In this document: in pieces, positions 1 through 7,590 of the stretch | How the letters are laid out: each line of letters begins with the position of its first letter | Numbering within the stretch: position 1 is the first letter of the stretch | Origin: JAGXLC01 sp964472385 | Lineage (GTDB): Bacteria; Bacteroidota; Bacteroidia; Bacteroidales; UBA12077 | Length of the DNA: 21,040 bases | NCBI GenBank assembly: GCA_964472385.1 | Contig: CAYYLT010000019.1 | Coordinates: forward strand, 1-21,040 | Direction: 5' to 3' | Made by a program: the position numbers and the translations under genes | The notes under the pieces: model-generated | Told to the model about the DNA's origin: nothing | The model's database searches: none | Seen by the model: only the letters and a program-made list of their open reading frames with translations

Positions 1-56
1 TCGTCGGCTTTCGACGCCTGGCATCTACCCAAAACTTGACGCATGAATAATGCAGG
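1..56 (-). repeat. MITE-like dispersed repeat, copy A (cut by window edge)
   Basis: The end of a dispersed non-coding repeat, running off the left edge of the window. On the minus strand it starts CCTGCATTATTCATGCGTCA, continues with AAGTTTTGGGTAGATGC and reaches the internal CGTCG-AAAGC-CGACG hairpin. The same order of blocks is found at 4545-4736 (minus) and 13850-14092 (plus). It lies 125 bp beyond the 3' end of the sulfatase gene. That it is a repeat is seen directly; that it is a mobile element is inferred from the terminal inverted repeats of the fuller copies. Confidence 0.8.
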
Positions 57-180
57 ATAGGATTTGCTGAAAAACAGAAAACCCTTCTGAATTACTTCGT
101 TGGCTTCATCTCGCAGTAGGCATATAAAGCTTCGCTTTGCCGCCTCGTAGCTGATGCACTAAAGGTTTTTTCAGTACATG
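57..180. other. Non-coding stretch with imperfect inverted repeat
   Basis: No gene seen. From about 87 to 174 the sequence is an imperfect palindrome. Outer CTGAA (87-91) faces TTCAG (170-174), a GGCTTCATC...GTAGGC arm faces GCCTCGTAGCTGATGC, and the centre is a clean AAAGC-TTC-GCTTT hairpin (126-138). It could be a transcript end or another small palindromic repeat between the sulfatase gene and whatever lies to the left. No second copy of it occurs in the window. Confidence 0.4.
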
Positions 181-1689
181 CTACCTAAATATTCCATTAT
201 AAGGAGCATCTACAAATACCGAACCATCTCCTTTCATGCGGGGGTCATCTGTTTTGTTCAGATATTCCTTCATTTCTATGCGCAGTTCATCAAGTATCTC
301 CTGGTATTGGGCATCATCAGACACATCGTTTAGCTGATAAGGATCTTTTGCTATATTATACAATTCATATTCGGGTCTTTTCATGAATGCCAGCCGGTAA
401 TGGGTTGAATCCCCCTGCTGCGCCAGTTCCAGTATTTGGGTTTTGGTGGGACTTTGGTCGACATCTCCAAAAGGACAGGAGCAATAGTTATATTGGGGAT
501 CGATATGACCGGCAGGCCACATATCCGGTTTCAGGTTCCAGATCAGCAACCAGTCATCCTTTCGTATGGCGCGAAAAGGAGCTATGTCGCCTTCCGGCTG
601 TACCCATGCATGACGTTCCTTATAGGTAATGGTATGATCCCGGTCCGGATCAATCTGTCCGGATTGATTGGATAAAAGCAGGGGCATTAAACTTTTGCCG
701 GTCATTGATTCCGGAATACGAACACCAGCCGCCTCCAGGAAGGTGGGTGCGAAATCAATGAAATTGACAAAATCCCTGACATGCCTTCCTCCATCAACTT
801 CTGCTTTCCACATCATGGCCAGGGGCATATGGGTGCCATATTCATAAAGGTTGGCCTTGCTCCTGGGAAAAGGCATCCCATTGTCAGAAGTGACAACTAC
901 CAGGGTATTTTCCAGCTCACCCCTTTCTTCAAGGATTTTTAACATCTTTCCAAGGTGTTTGTCAAACCATTCTACCTCCCACAAATAATCAAGCATATCG
1001 TTGCGCACCACGGAATCATCCGGGAAAAATTCCGGGACGATCAAATTATCAGGATCTTTTCCCGAGCGTCTGCCGATGCCGTAATCATATTCCCTGTGGG
1101 GTTCAAAGCTCCCGTACCAGAACGAGAAAGGCTGGTCTTCAGGTTTATCTTCAAGAAAGGCTTTAAAATTGGCTGCGTAGTCAATATTTAAAATGCCATT
1201 GTTGAATGACCAAATCTCCTTGTCGGAATTGTTGAGCAGTGTTTTGTAAGGCTCACCGGCAGGGTTCATTTCTCTGCCCGAAGCTTTGAGGTCGCCCGGT
1301 GCCCATCCTTTGCCGGTATAACCCACAAAATAACCGTTTCCCCTCAGCAGATCGGTGTACACCGGAAATCTTTCAGGCAGAAATCCCCAGAGGTTGGCGC
1401 CTTCATCCAGCTCCCAGCCGTTCTTGCCGGTTAAGATGGTTGCCCTGGAGGGTGCACAGGAAGGAACATTGCAGTAGGCCCGCTCGAAATAAATACCCTC
1501 TGAGGCTACCCTGTCAAAATGGGGTGTGCTTATCTCCGGGTAATCATTGAATGAGGAATGTTTCCAGGTCCAGTCATCGGCAAGGGCAAACAGAATGTTG
1601 GGTTGTTTTTGCTCTTCTTCTTTACAGGATGGCAGAAGGCTGGCAAAGACACTTGCGGTGCCCAACAACAGATAGACATTTTTTTTCAT
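181..1689 (-). CDS. Lipoprotein sulfatase (S1 family, heparan N-sulfatase-like)
   Basis: Predicted formylglycine-dependent sulfatase that removes sulfate esters or N-sulfate groups from a glycan. The first 22 residues form a lipoprotein signal (MKKN, hydrophobic stretch, then LLPSC with Cys22), so the enzyme is probably anchored to a membrane in the periplasm or at the surface. The metal-binding Asp38-Asp39 (ADDW) is present. The modification motif CAPSR starts at Cys78, with Pro80 and Arg82 as required for conversion of Cys to formylglycine. A later TSDNG (Asp269, Asn270) supplies more metal ligands. At 502 residues it has the usual S1 length. The overall layout resembles SGSH-type N-sulfoglucosamine sulfohydrolases, but the substrate cannot be fixed from sequence. 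There is no SusC/SusD pair or second glycan enzyme beside it. It lies 99 bp after the methyltransferase gene on the same strand. Confidence 0.9.
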   Translation of the reverse strand: MKKNVYLLLGTASVFASLLPSCKEEEQKQPNILFALADDWTWKHSSFNDYPEISTPHFDRVASEGIYFERAYCNVPSCAPSRATILTGKNGWELDEGANLWGFLPERFPVYTDLLRGNGYFVGYTGKGWAPGDLKASGREMNPAGEPYKTLLNNSDKEIWSFNNGILNIDYAANFKAFLEDKPEDQPFSFWYGSFEPHREYDYGIGRRSGKDPDNLIVPEFFPDDSVVRNDMLDYLWEVEWFDKHLGKMLKILEERGELENTLVVVTSDNGMPFPRSKANLYEYGTHMPLAMMWKAEVDGGRHVRDFVNFIDFAPTFLEAAGVRIPESMTGKSLMPLLLSNQSGQIDPDRDHTITYKERHAWVQPEGDIAPFRAIRKDDWLLIWNLKPDMWPAGHIDPQYNYCSCPFGDVDQSPTKTQILELAQQGDSTHYRLAFMKRPEYELYNIAKDPYQLNDVSDDAQYQEILDELRIEMKEYLNKTDDPRMKGDGSVFVDAPYNGIFR

Positions 1690-1746
1690 GGTTTTCTGGT
1701 TTTGGTTTATTGGAGGTTAATGATTATCTTTATGGTAAAGTTATAC

Positions 1747-1777
1747 ATTTGTTGGAAATATTGGGAATTTGTTGGAA
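1747..1777. promoter_or_regulatory. Tandem 11-bp direct repeat upstream of the sulfatase gene
   Basis: ATTTGTTGGAA occurs at 1747-1757 and again, identically, at 1767-1777. The start-to-start distance is 20 bp, so the two copies lie on nearly the same face of the helix. They sit 58-88 bp upstream of the sulfatase start (minus strand) and just beyond the methyltransferase stop. This layout suits an operator for a dimeric or tandem-binding regulator, but no regulator is known and the copies could be chance in AT-rich DNA. Confidence 0.35.
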
Positions 1778-1788
1778 TGATTAGACGC

Positions 1789-2553
1789 TTATGGCTGATT
1801 TTTTTTGGATTCTTTTGAAGGTTTACGGGCTGTCGTGATGGCAGCGGCTCCGAAAAGCAATGGTTCGTGTGCTATGGCATCAAATCCGTAAGATTTCAAC
1901 AAATTTGTCAGTTCTTCCCGGTAGTAGAAATTGCGTGCCGAATGAGCCAGGTAGTCATAGGCACCTTTGGCTCCGGAAATTTTTCCGCCAATAAAGGACA
2001 CAATATACATTAAATATAGATGAAAAAGATAACGGATCAAACGATTGCGGGGCTGGCTGCTTTCCACGATCACAAATTTACCCTCTGGTTTAAGGGTACG
2101 GTAAATTTCTTTTAGATAAGCTGTGGTATGGGGATTTTTGAAGGTTATATTACGAAAGGCAAAGGATATGCCAATCACATCAAACCGGTTATCTTCAAAG
2201 GGCATTTCAGCGGCATCACCCTCAACAAAATCAATATTTTTCACGTGCAGCCGATGAGCTTTGTTGCGCGCAGCATTCAGCATGGAAGGGCTGAAATCGT
2301 ATCCCGTTACCCGGGCCTCGCGTATATTTTTTGCCATCCGGATAGCCAGATCTCCCGTCCCCGTCCCCAAATCCAGTATCTCTTCAGGATCCGCGGGCAT
2401 GATTTTTTTTACCGCTTTTTTCCGCCATACTTCATCCAGTCGAAAGGTAAGCAAGCGATTTAAAAAATCATATTTCTCCGGAACCTGCTCAAACATCTTT
2501 TGCAATGGTTTGCCTTTGTCGCGCTTTGCTCCCCGGCCAGTGGGTTCTCTCAT
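1789..2553 (-). CDS. menG: UbiE/MenG-type demethylmenaquinone methyltransferase
   Basis: SAM-dependent C-methyltransferase of the UbiE/MenG family, 254 residues, predicted to methylate demethylmenaquinone in the last step of menaquinone synthesis. The family N-terminal signature YDFLNRLLTFRLDEVWRK is present (about residues 28-45), followed by the SAM-binding motif DLGTGTGDLA and an acidic post-I residue in GYDFSPSML. The later family motifs are divergent: SFAFRN stands where most members have a GLRN/GVRN form, and VESSQP where most have LEFSKP. It is therefore either a divergent MenG or a paralogue acting on a related quinone. The ATG start at 2553 is only 31 bp from the divergent DUF169 remnant. 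Transcription runs toward the sulfatase gene with a 99-bp gap. Confidence 0.82.
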   Translation of the reverse strand: MREPTGRGAKRDKGKPLQKMFEQVPEKYDFLNRLLTFRLDEVWRKKAVKKIMPADPEEILDLGTGTGDLAIRMAKNIREARVTGYDFSPSMLNAARNKAHRLHVKNIDFVEGDAAEMPFEDNRFDVIGISFAFRNITFKNPHTTAYLKEIYRTLKPEGKFVIVESSQPRNRLIRYLFHLYLMYIVSFIGGKISGAKGAYDYLAHSARNFYYREELTNLLKSYGFDAIAHEPLLFGAAAITTARKPSKESKKNQP

Positions 2554-2584
2554 ATTAAAAATCCATTATTCTTCATAAAGAAAG

Positions 2585-3196
2585 GTGAAAGGTATGGAAA
2601 AAACCTGGTTTTGCTGCAAGGTTTTCATCGCTTTCAATAAGGATAATAGCGGTTGTGAAGGAGCCAGTCGTTATGCGGGCTATACCCATGATTTGCCCGA
2701 TAATATCGGTTATTTTCTATCGTGTGGCATGCCCGGCAAAGTGGAAGGTGAGCGCTATAAAATAGCGCCGCATATTGTGCAGGAGATGATGCAGCATGTC
2801 CCGCAAATTGAAGGCCGGGTACAATGGATGGTATTTAAACGATGGGATCAGCTCAGGGAGCAGGATGAAACTGAAGTAGTCATCATCTATGCCGAACCGG
2901 ATGTGCTTTCAGGTTTGTTTATGCTGGCAAACTTTGATTATGTTGATCCCAATGGTGTGAAAACGCCCATGTGTTGAGGATGTGGTGCAACCATTCTTTA
3001 TCCCTGTGCAGAAAAGGATCGTGATAATCCCGTATCCATTATTGGGATGTTTGATCCTACGGCCAGACCCCATGTCCCAAAAACCAAACTTACATTCGCA
3101 GCTCCGATGAACCGTTTTGACCAGCTCATAGGATACATGGAAGGCAGTTTCCTGATGTCCGATACCTGGAAGAAATTATCGGACAGAATGAAATGA
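2585..3196 (+). pseudogene. DUF169 protein gene, 5'-truncated and interrupted by in-frame TGA
   Basis: One reading frame runs from a GTG at 2585 (or ATG at 2594) to the TGA at 3194-3196 and is interrupted only by TGA at 2975-2977. Both halves belong to DUF169 (COG2043). The first half has FCC...CEGA at residues 9-31, then EVVIIYAEPD and LSGLFMLANFDY. The second half has GCGATILYPCAE, then GMFDPTARP, LTFAAPMNRFDQ and a C-terminal ESFL-like GSFLMSDTWKKL. The TGA falls where I recall homologues having Ala or Ser just before the conserved Gly-Cys. The usual first 40 or so residues (with the PVAVKF-type region) are absent, and an in-frame TAA at 2576 rules out a further upstream start. Two lesions favour a decayed gene. 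Recoding of the TGA as selenocysteine is the alternative; I saw no convincing stem-loop right after it. Confidence 0.75.
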
Positions 3197-3243
3197 ATGG
3201 TTCCCCAAAAATAGGTTTGGACGGATGAAAAATTGCAGGGATA

Positions 3244-3272
3244 TTGATTGTGGGATAAATTTATTATTTTTG
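3244..3272 (+). promoter_or_regulatory. Bacteroidota-type promoter for the DUF4407 gene
   Basis: TTG at 3244-3246 (-33-like) is followed after 18 bp by TATTTTTG at 3265-3272, which fits the Bacteroidota -7 consensus TAnnTTTG. Transcription would begin around 3279, so translation should use the ATG at 3292 and not the TTG at 3277. Confidence 0.55.
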
Positions 3273-3291
3273 GCTGTTGAAGTTTATCACA

Positions 3292-4539
3292 ATGGATGAT
3301 CCGGAGATAAAAGATAAAAACGAAAGCCAATCCATGAATGGTATTTACCGATTTTTTTGCTGGTGTTCAGGAGCCCGGCTGTATATATTGAAACAGTGCC
3401 CTTCAGAATACAACAAATTTTTCGGCATTGGAGCTATTGTCACGATGACCGGGATTATGGCAACCCTTACCGGTGCCTATGCCTTATTCACAGTTTTTAA
3501 AGATCCTGTGGCCGCAATAATTCTGGGTCTTTTATGGGGTATATTGATTTTTTTCCTGGATTGGTATATTGTTTCCAGTCTGAAGAAAGAAAAGAAAGTC
3601 GGCAGGGAATGGCTTGCTGCTGCCCCCCGGCTTATTCTTGCTGTATTGATTGCTTTTGTTATTTCCAAACCGTTGGAGCTCAAATTATTTGAAAAAGAGA
3701 TCCACAAAGAAATTGCCTTGTTAAATCAACAAAAGGAGCTGGATTATCAGCAAAAAGTGCATCAGAAATTTTCCCGGATAGAAGGGCTTAAAAAAGAAAA
3801 TCAGGAATTCCGCCGGGCCATTAAGGAGAAAGAAAAAGAAAGAAAGAAGCTTTTTGACATGATCATTGCCGAAGCAGAAGGACGGAGTCCGACGCAGCTG
3901 GCAGGCAAGGGGCCGGTATACAAAGAAAAAAGGGCGGAGTTTGACCGGGTAGATCAGGGATACCGGGAGCTTAGAAAACGCAACCTGCAGGCCATTGAAA
4001 GGAACAATAAGATGATCGCAGAACTGCGTGAAAAGCGGAATAAGCAGATTTATAACAGTGAAAATAGTGTATTTCTGCATCATGGATTCCTTGGACAGCT
4101 AAAAGGATTGAACAGCCTTGCCTCAGATGATCCTGCTGTGCGTTATGCCAACTGGTTCATCGTTTTGTTGTTTATTGTCATTGAATCCGCACCCATGATC
4201 GTTAAGCTGATGTCCGGAAGAGGCCCGTATGATGCATTATTGGAGGCTTTTGAAACGGAAAAGGATCTGCATACCCAGACCTATCTGAGCGGAACGAAGG
4301 TACAGGCAGAGAACACCAGGAAATTGAATATAGAGAAGTACAACACCATTCACCGGGAGGGTTTGGAAACGGAAAAATTGCTCATCGGGGAGATTTACCG
4401 GGTTAAGCAACAAACCGACCAGGAAAAAGTTGAGCGATGGAAAGCCGAATCCCTCAAAGATCTGGAAGAAAATCCGGAAGCTGCGATAGCATCTATTCAA
4501 CAATACCTTTCCAATGGGGAGGAATCAGCCTCCGGATGA
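3292..4539 (+). CDS. DUF4407 membrane/coiled-coil protein
   Basis: Member of DUF4407, a family common in Bacteroidota with no established function. The protein is 415 residues from the ATG at 3292; a TTG at 3277 would add five residues but lies at the predicted transcription start. The N-terminal FFCWCSGA motif is followed by three membrane segments (about residues 43-69, 73-96 and 108-131). Next comes a long, strongly charged coiled coil (about 132-250) rich in Glu, Lys and Arg. A fourth membrane segment, WFIVLLFIVIESAPMIVKLM (about 288-307), is followed by a second charged helical tail. A helical segment between two membrane anchors suggests a structural or mechanosensory role, but this is speculation. 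It is monocistronic, with its own promoter, and is followed at once by a repeat element. Confidence 0.85.
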   Translation: MDDPEIKDKNESQSMNGIYRFFCWCSGARLYILKQCPSEYNKFFGIGAIVTMTGIMATLTGAYALFTVFKDPVAAIILGLLWGILIFFLDWYIVSSLKKEKKVGREWLAAAPRLILAVLIAFVISKPLELKLFEKEIHKEIALLNQQKELDYQQKVHQKFSRIEGLKKENQEFRRAIKEKEKERKKLFDMIIAEAEGRSPTQLAGKGPVYKEKRAEFDRVDQGYRELRKRNLQAIERNNKMIAELREKRNKQIYNSENSVFLHHGFLGQLKGLNSLASDDPAVRYANWFIVLLFIVIESAPMIVKLMSGRGPYDALLEAFETEKDLHTQTYLSGTKVQAENTRKLNIEKYNTIHREGLETEKLLIGEIYRVKQQTDQEKVERWKAESLKDLEENPEAAIASIQQYLSNGEESASG

Positions 4540-4544
4540 CATAA

Positions 4545-4736
4545 CCTTTTTTATTCATAAAAATGCATATTCGCATTTTCTAATTATATCCAAAAATTTT
4601 GTCTTATACATTTCTTCCGAGTGCGCCAATTTATAGGTATCTGCTGCGTTGTGAAAGACTCGAAGTAGATGACTACGTTGTCGGCTTTCGACGTTTTGCA
4701 TCTATCCAAAACTTGACGCATGAATAATAAGGTAGG
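4545..4736 (-). repeat. MITE-like dispersed repeat, copy B (near-complete, 192 bp)
   Basis: Non-coding element filling almost the whole gap between the DUF4407 gene and the kinase gene. The right end (minus-strand reading) is TTATTATTCATGCGTCAAG; the opposite end reads CCTTTTTTATTCATAAAAA on the plus strand. The ends form imperfect terminal inverted repeats around TTATTCAT. The interior has the same ordered blocks as copy C: AAGTTTTGG, AGATGCA, CGTCG-AAAGC-CGACA, CGTAGTC, CTTCGAG, CACAAC, CAGAT and AAATTGG-GCAC. It begins 6 bp after the DUF4407 stop codon. It encodes no protein, so mobilisation would need an enzyme from elsewhere. Confidence 0.8.
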
Positions 4737-4752
4737 TTAAATGGTGAGGACA

Positions 4753-6381
4753 TTAATCTTTTTCAAGGTATTGTTGCAAGAGGCGCAACAATAAATCCCA
4801 ATTGAGGGGTTTGGTTAAGTATTTGTCTGCGCCGGCCTCCAGAATGCTGCGTCTGTCTTTTTCTTTATCCAGTGCCGTTTGAGCGAAGATGGGTATTTGG
4901 GTGTTGGATTCCCGGATCTTTTTGATGACCATTCGTCCATCCGTATCGGGAAGAAGTATGTCTATCAGCACCAGATCGATATCCAATTCTTTCTTAAATA
5001 CTTCCAGGGCTTCATTTCCAAAGGAACAGGAAATGATTTTACCACTGTAAGGCCTGAGCATCTCTTCCATAAGCCGCTGGCTGGAATGGTCATCCTCAAC
5101 AATCAGGAGGGTACTTTTTTTCCAATCGTTTGCCTTTCCGGTCTTTTTTTCCTGGTCTTCTTTTAATTGTGCTCTTTTCATTTCCAATAAGGGCAGGGTA
5201 AAATGAAAAACAGCTCCATTACCTTCTTCCGATTCCACCCATATTTCACCCTGATGACCCTCTACAATTTTTTTTACAATGCTCAATCCCAGGCCTGAAC
5301 CTATCTCTCCGTCTGCTCCCGGTGTGGAATTTTGCTGGAAGGGCTGAAATATATCTTTTTGTCTGTCGGCAGAGATCCCCGGGCCATGATCCGCTACCGA
5401 TACTTTTACCCGGTCGTCTTCTGCCTCTATGTCCATGCGAATATCTTGTCCGGAGGGAGAAAACTTGATGGCATTGTTGAGCAGGTTGTTGAATACCTGT
5501 TCCAGCTTGTGCCAATCTCCTTTCATCATGATATGATCAGATGGGTATTCCAGATGAAGTTTCACATTTTTTTTGTCAGCCAGGGATTGGTTCAACGCAA
5601 CATTTTTTGTGGCCAGATCAACCAGGTTGAAAAGCTCCTGGTTTAATTCCAGCTTACCCGATTCAATTTTGGATACATCCAGCAAATCTTCAACCAAACG
5701 CAGCATGAACTCAGAAGTGGTAATGATGTTGTTCAGAAATTTTATGTAATTTGAAGGCAGCATGTCGGAAGTCCTGTCTATCAGAAATTTTGAATGGGTA
5801 TAGATGATGGCCAGCGGATTTCTCAGATCGTGGGCAGCCATACCCAGGAATTGATTTTTAAGGGCATTCAGGCGTTCCAGTTCAGCATTCTTTTTGGAAA
5901 GCTCCCGTTGAAGATTGATCAGCTCATTATTGAGGGCAGTGAGATCGTCATAGGAGTTATTCTGTCGGGTATCATCCGCTTGCTGCTGTTCTGCTTTTTC
6001 TTTCATCAGGCGCCGGATGGTATTCGCCTGTTCATTATTGATCTCCTGAAGATTTTGAGAAAATGCTATCAGCTCATTTTGATTGTTGGCTGCAATGATC
6101 ATGATTTGATCCTTCATCTTGATACCTACAAAAGAAAGGGTTTTCACCACATCGCCTATCCATACATTGAGCTGGTGATCGAAAGTTACTTCTTCCGCCT
6201 CGATGCCAAATAAGAAATCCATGGCTTTGGAGCGGGATCCGGAATCGACCAGATGAATGAAATGCTTTCCCAGGGGATTGTTTTTTTTAATATTCATATG
6301 ATCTTTGACAATATCCGTTATTTTGCCTTGTTTATCGCAAATCATGGCAAATCCCCCGGTCATATTATTCGATTTATGCAT
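4753..6381 (-). CDS. Soluble hybrid sensor histidine kinase with receiver domain
   Basis: Hybrid two-component kinase of 542 residues with no membrane segment, so cytoplasmic. Domains in order are a PAS-like fold (about 8-100), a coiled coil (about 105-175), HisKA with the H box MAAHDLRNPL (His184), and HATPase_c with N box NNLLNNAIKFSP, G1 DHGPGIS and G2 GSGLGLSIVKK (about 290-398). A receiver follows (about 424-541) with acidic Asp430-Asp431, phosphoacceptor Asp474 in LVLIDILLPD, and Lys524 in YLTKP. All catalytic residues are present. The start is the ATG at 6381, which overlaps the TGA of the cobalamin-protein gene as TGATG; a TTG one codon earlier is also possible. The overlap implies translational coupling and makes the cobalamin protein the best candidate for its signal input. 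There is no DNA-binding output domain, so a separate phosphotransfer partner or response regulator is expected. Confidence 0.92.
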   Translation of the reverse strand: MHKSNNMTGGFAMICDKQGKITDIVKDHMNIKKNNPLGKHFIHLVDSGSRSKAMDFLFGIEAEEVTFDHQLNVWIGDVVKTLSFVGIKMKDQIMIIAANNQNELIAFSQNLQEINNEQANTIRRLMKEKAEQQQADDTRQNNSYDDLTALNNELINLQRELSKKNAELERLNALKNQFLGMAAHDLRNPLAIIYTHSKFLIDRTSDMLPSNYIKFLNNIITTSEFMLRLVEDLLDVSKIESGKLELNQELFNLVDLATKNVALNQSLADKKNVKLHLEYPSDHIMMKGDWHKLEQVFNNLLNNAIKFSPSGQDIRMDIEAEDDRVKVSVADHGPGISADRQKDIFQPFQQNSTPGADGEIGSGLGLSIVKKIVEGHQGEIWVESEEGNGAVFHFTLPLLEMKRAQLKEDQEKKTGKANDWKKSTLLIVEDDHSSQRLMEEMLRPYSGKIISCSFGNEALEVFKKELDIDLVLIDILLPDTDGRMVIKKIRESNTQIPIFAQTALDKEKDRRSILEAGADKYLTKPLNWDLLLRLLQQYLEKD

Positions 6382-7442
6382 CAATTTTGAATGAGTTGGT
6401 TTGCCAGTTTTATTGCTTTGCGCGCATCAGGCGCATATCCGTTGGCTCCTATGGATTCCCAAAGATGTCCCTTACCTTTTAACCCATTTCCTCCTACCAG
6501 GATGATCAGCTTTTTTCCTTTCTCATCTGATCTAAGATTGTTAACCACTTCGTTAAGCATGCTTCGGTGATAAGGCATGGTTATGGATAACCCCAGTATA
6601 TCGGCCTGGTGTTCTTTAATGGCCTGTAATAAGGTATATGTTGGGGTATTGGAGCCCAAATAATACGTATCCCAGCCATCCATTTCAAAAAAATCGCTTA
6701 CCATGCGGATGCCAATCTCATGCAATTCGCCTCCTAAGCTTGCGGCTATAAATTTGAGCCCTTTTCTTTCGGTGGCAAAAATATAGGGGTACAGTTGAGA
6801 CATGATCATCTGGGTAGCTGCTGAGACAAAATGTTCTTTAGCCACAGTGATCTTATTTTCCATCCACAAGCGTCCAACCTCAAGCTGTGATTTCTGAAAT
6901 ACCTGGAGATAAATTTCGTCGATGGGGGCGCCCTTTTTCACGGCATCCATTATCATACGATTTGCCTTATAACGATTGCCTTCCAGCAGGGTTTGGTTAA
7001 ATGATTTGGCCAGTTTACCAAGTGGCTGTGCTTCATCAATAAATGATTCCATTACCTTTATGGGCTCATGCATCTTGCGGATGCCCAGATCCAGGTATTC
7101 CACAACCATGTGATGAAGATCTGCGGACATAAATTCCTTTATAACCTCCTGCAGATATTTTAAATTATTGATCAAGGCTTCATTCGGGCACCCCAGACTC
7201 AAAAACAAATGTTTTGCCCATTCCACATAGTCGGTAAAAATGTCCGGATCTTCCAGTTCAATAGCTTCGGCAAGAAAAGACACATGATATCCTGTATCGC
7301 GGATACATAGTTTTTTACCTTCCTCTCCATATTGTTTCCAGAATCCGGGGTCGTATGCATATTGCATCTCGACAGCCTTCGCGGTGATGGCATTCTGATT
7401 GTTCCGCAGAATGGTATTGATGTGTTCAGCAGGCTTTGGCAT
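6381..7442 (-). CDS. Free-standing cobalamin-binding protein with CarH-type W-x9-EH photosensor motif
   Basis: Protein of 353 residues. Residues 1-135 are helical and unrecognised. They are followed by a four-helix cap (B12-binding_2-like, about 140-222) and a Rossmann-type B12-binding domain (about 228-350). In the cap, Trp193 is followed after exactly nine residues by Glu203-His204, the W-x9-EH signature that lines the adenosyl pocket in CarH/LitR photoreceptors. The Rossmann part carries Glu239-Leu-His241-Glu-Ile-Gly244, an ExHxxG form of the cobalt-ligand motif with His241 as lower axial ligand. GLSITMP and VGGNGL, expected in this fold, follow. No MerR-type DNA-binding domain and no methyltransferase partner are present. 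The gene is coupled to the hybrid kinase by a one-base stop/start overlap and has a good promoter just upstream. Likely role: B12-dependent, possibly light-dependent, regulator of that kinase (inference). Confidence 0.85.
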   Translation of the reverse strand: MPKPAEHINTILRNNQNAITAKAVEMQYAYDPGFWKQYGEEGKKLCIRDTGYHVSFLAEAIELEDPDIFTDYVEWAKHLFLSLGCPNEALINNLKYLQEVIKEFMSADLHHMVVEYLDLGIRKMHEPIKVMESFIDEAQPLGKLAKSFNQTLLEGNRYKANRMIMDAVKKGAPIDEIYLQVFQKSQLEVGRLWMENKITVAKEHFVSAATQMIMSQLYPYIFATERKGLKFIAASLGGELHEIGIRMVSDFFEMDGWDTYYLGSNTPTYTLLQAIKEHQADILGLSITMPYHRSMLNEVVNNLRSDEKGKKLIILVGGNGLKGKGHLWESIGANGYAPDARKAIKLANQLIQN

Positions 7443-7470
7443 GGCGTTAGTTCAACATTGGATAAGGGTT

Positions 7471-7501
7471 CAAATTTAGTGAATTTATTAAGGATATACA
7501 A
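7471..7501 (-). promoter_or_regulatory. Promoter of the cobalamin-protein/kinase operon
   Basis: On the minus strand, TTG (7501-7499) is followed by 20 bp and then TAAATTTG (7478-7471), an exact match to the Bacteroidota -7 consensus TAnnTTTG. The ATG at 7442 would lie roughly 20-25 nt after the predicted transcription start. The site separates the two-gene operon from the oxidoreductase gene upstream. Confidence 0.65.
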
Positions 7502-7590
7502 TCTTCATTCATTGCACAACCGCATGTTATCAAGGAGAAAAAGGGCTATCCGCAGGGCGTTTGTTTATTCTTTTTATACATTCCTGCAAA

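Noticed and set aside
3277..3291. TTG at 3277 as start of the DUF4407 gene
   Set aside because: It falls at about the transcription start predicted from the TATTTTTG element, so the ATG at 3292 is preferred.
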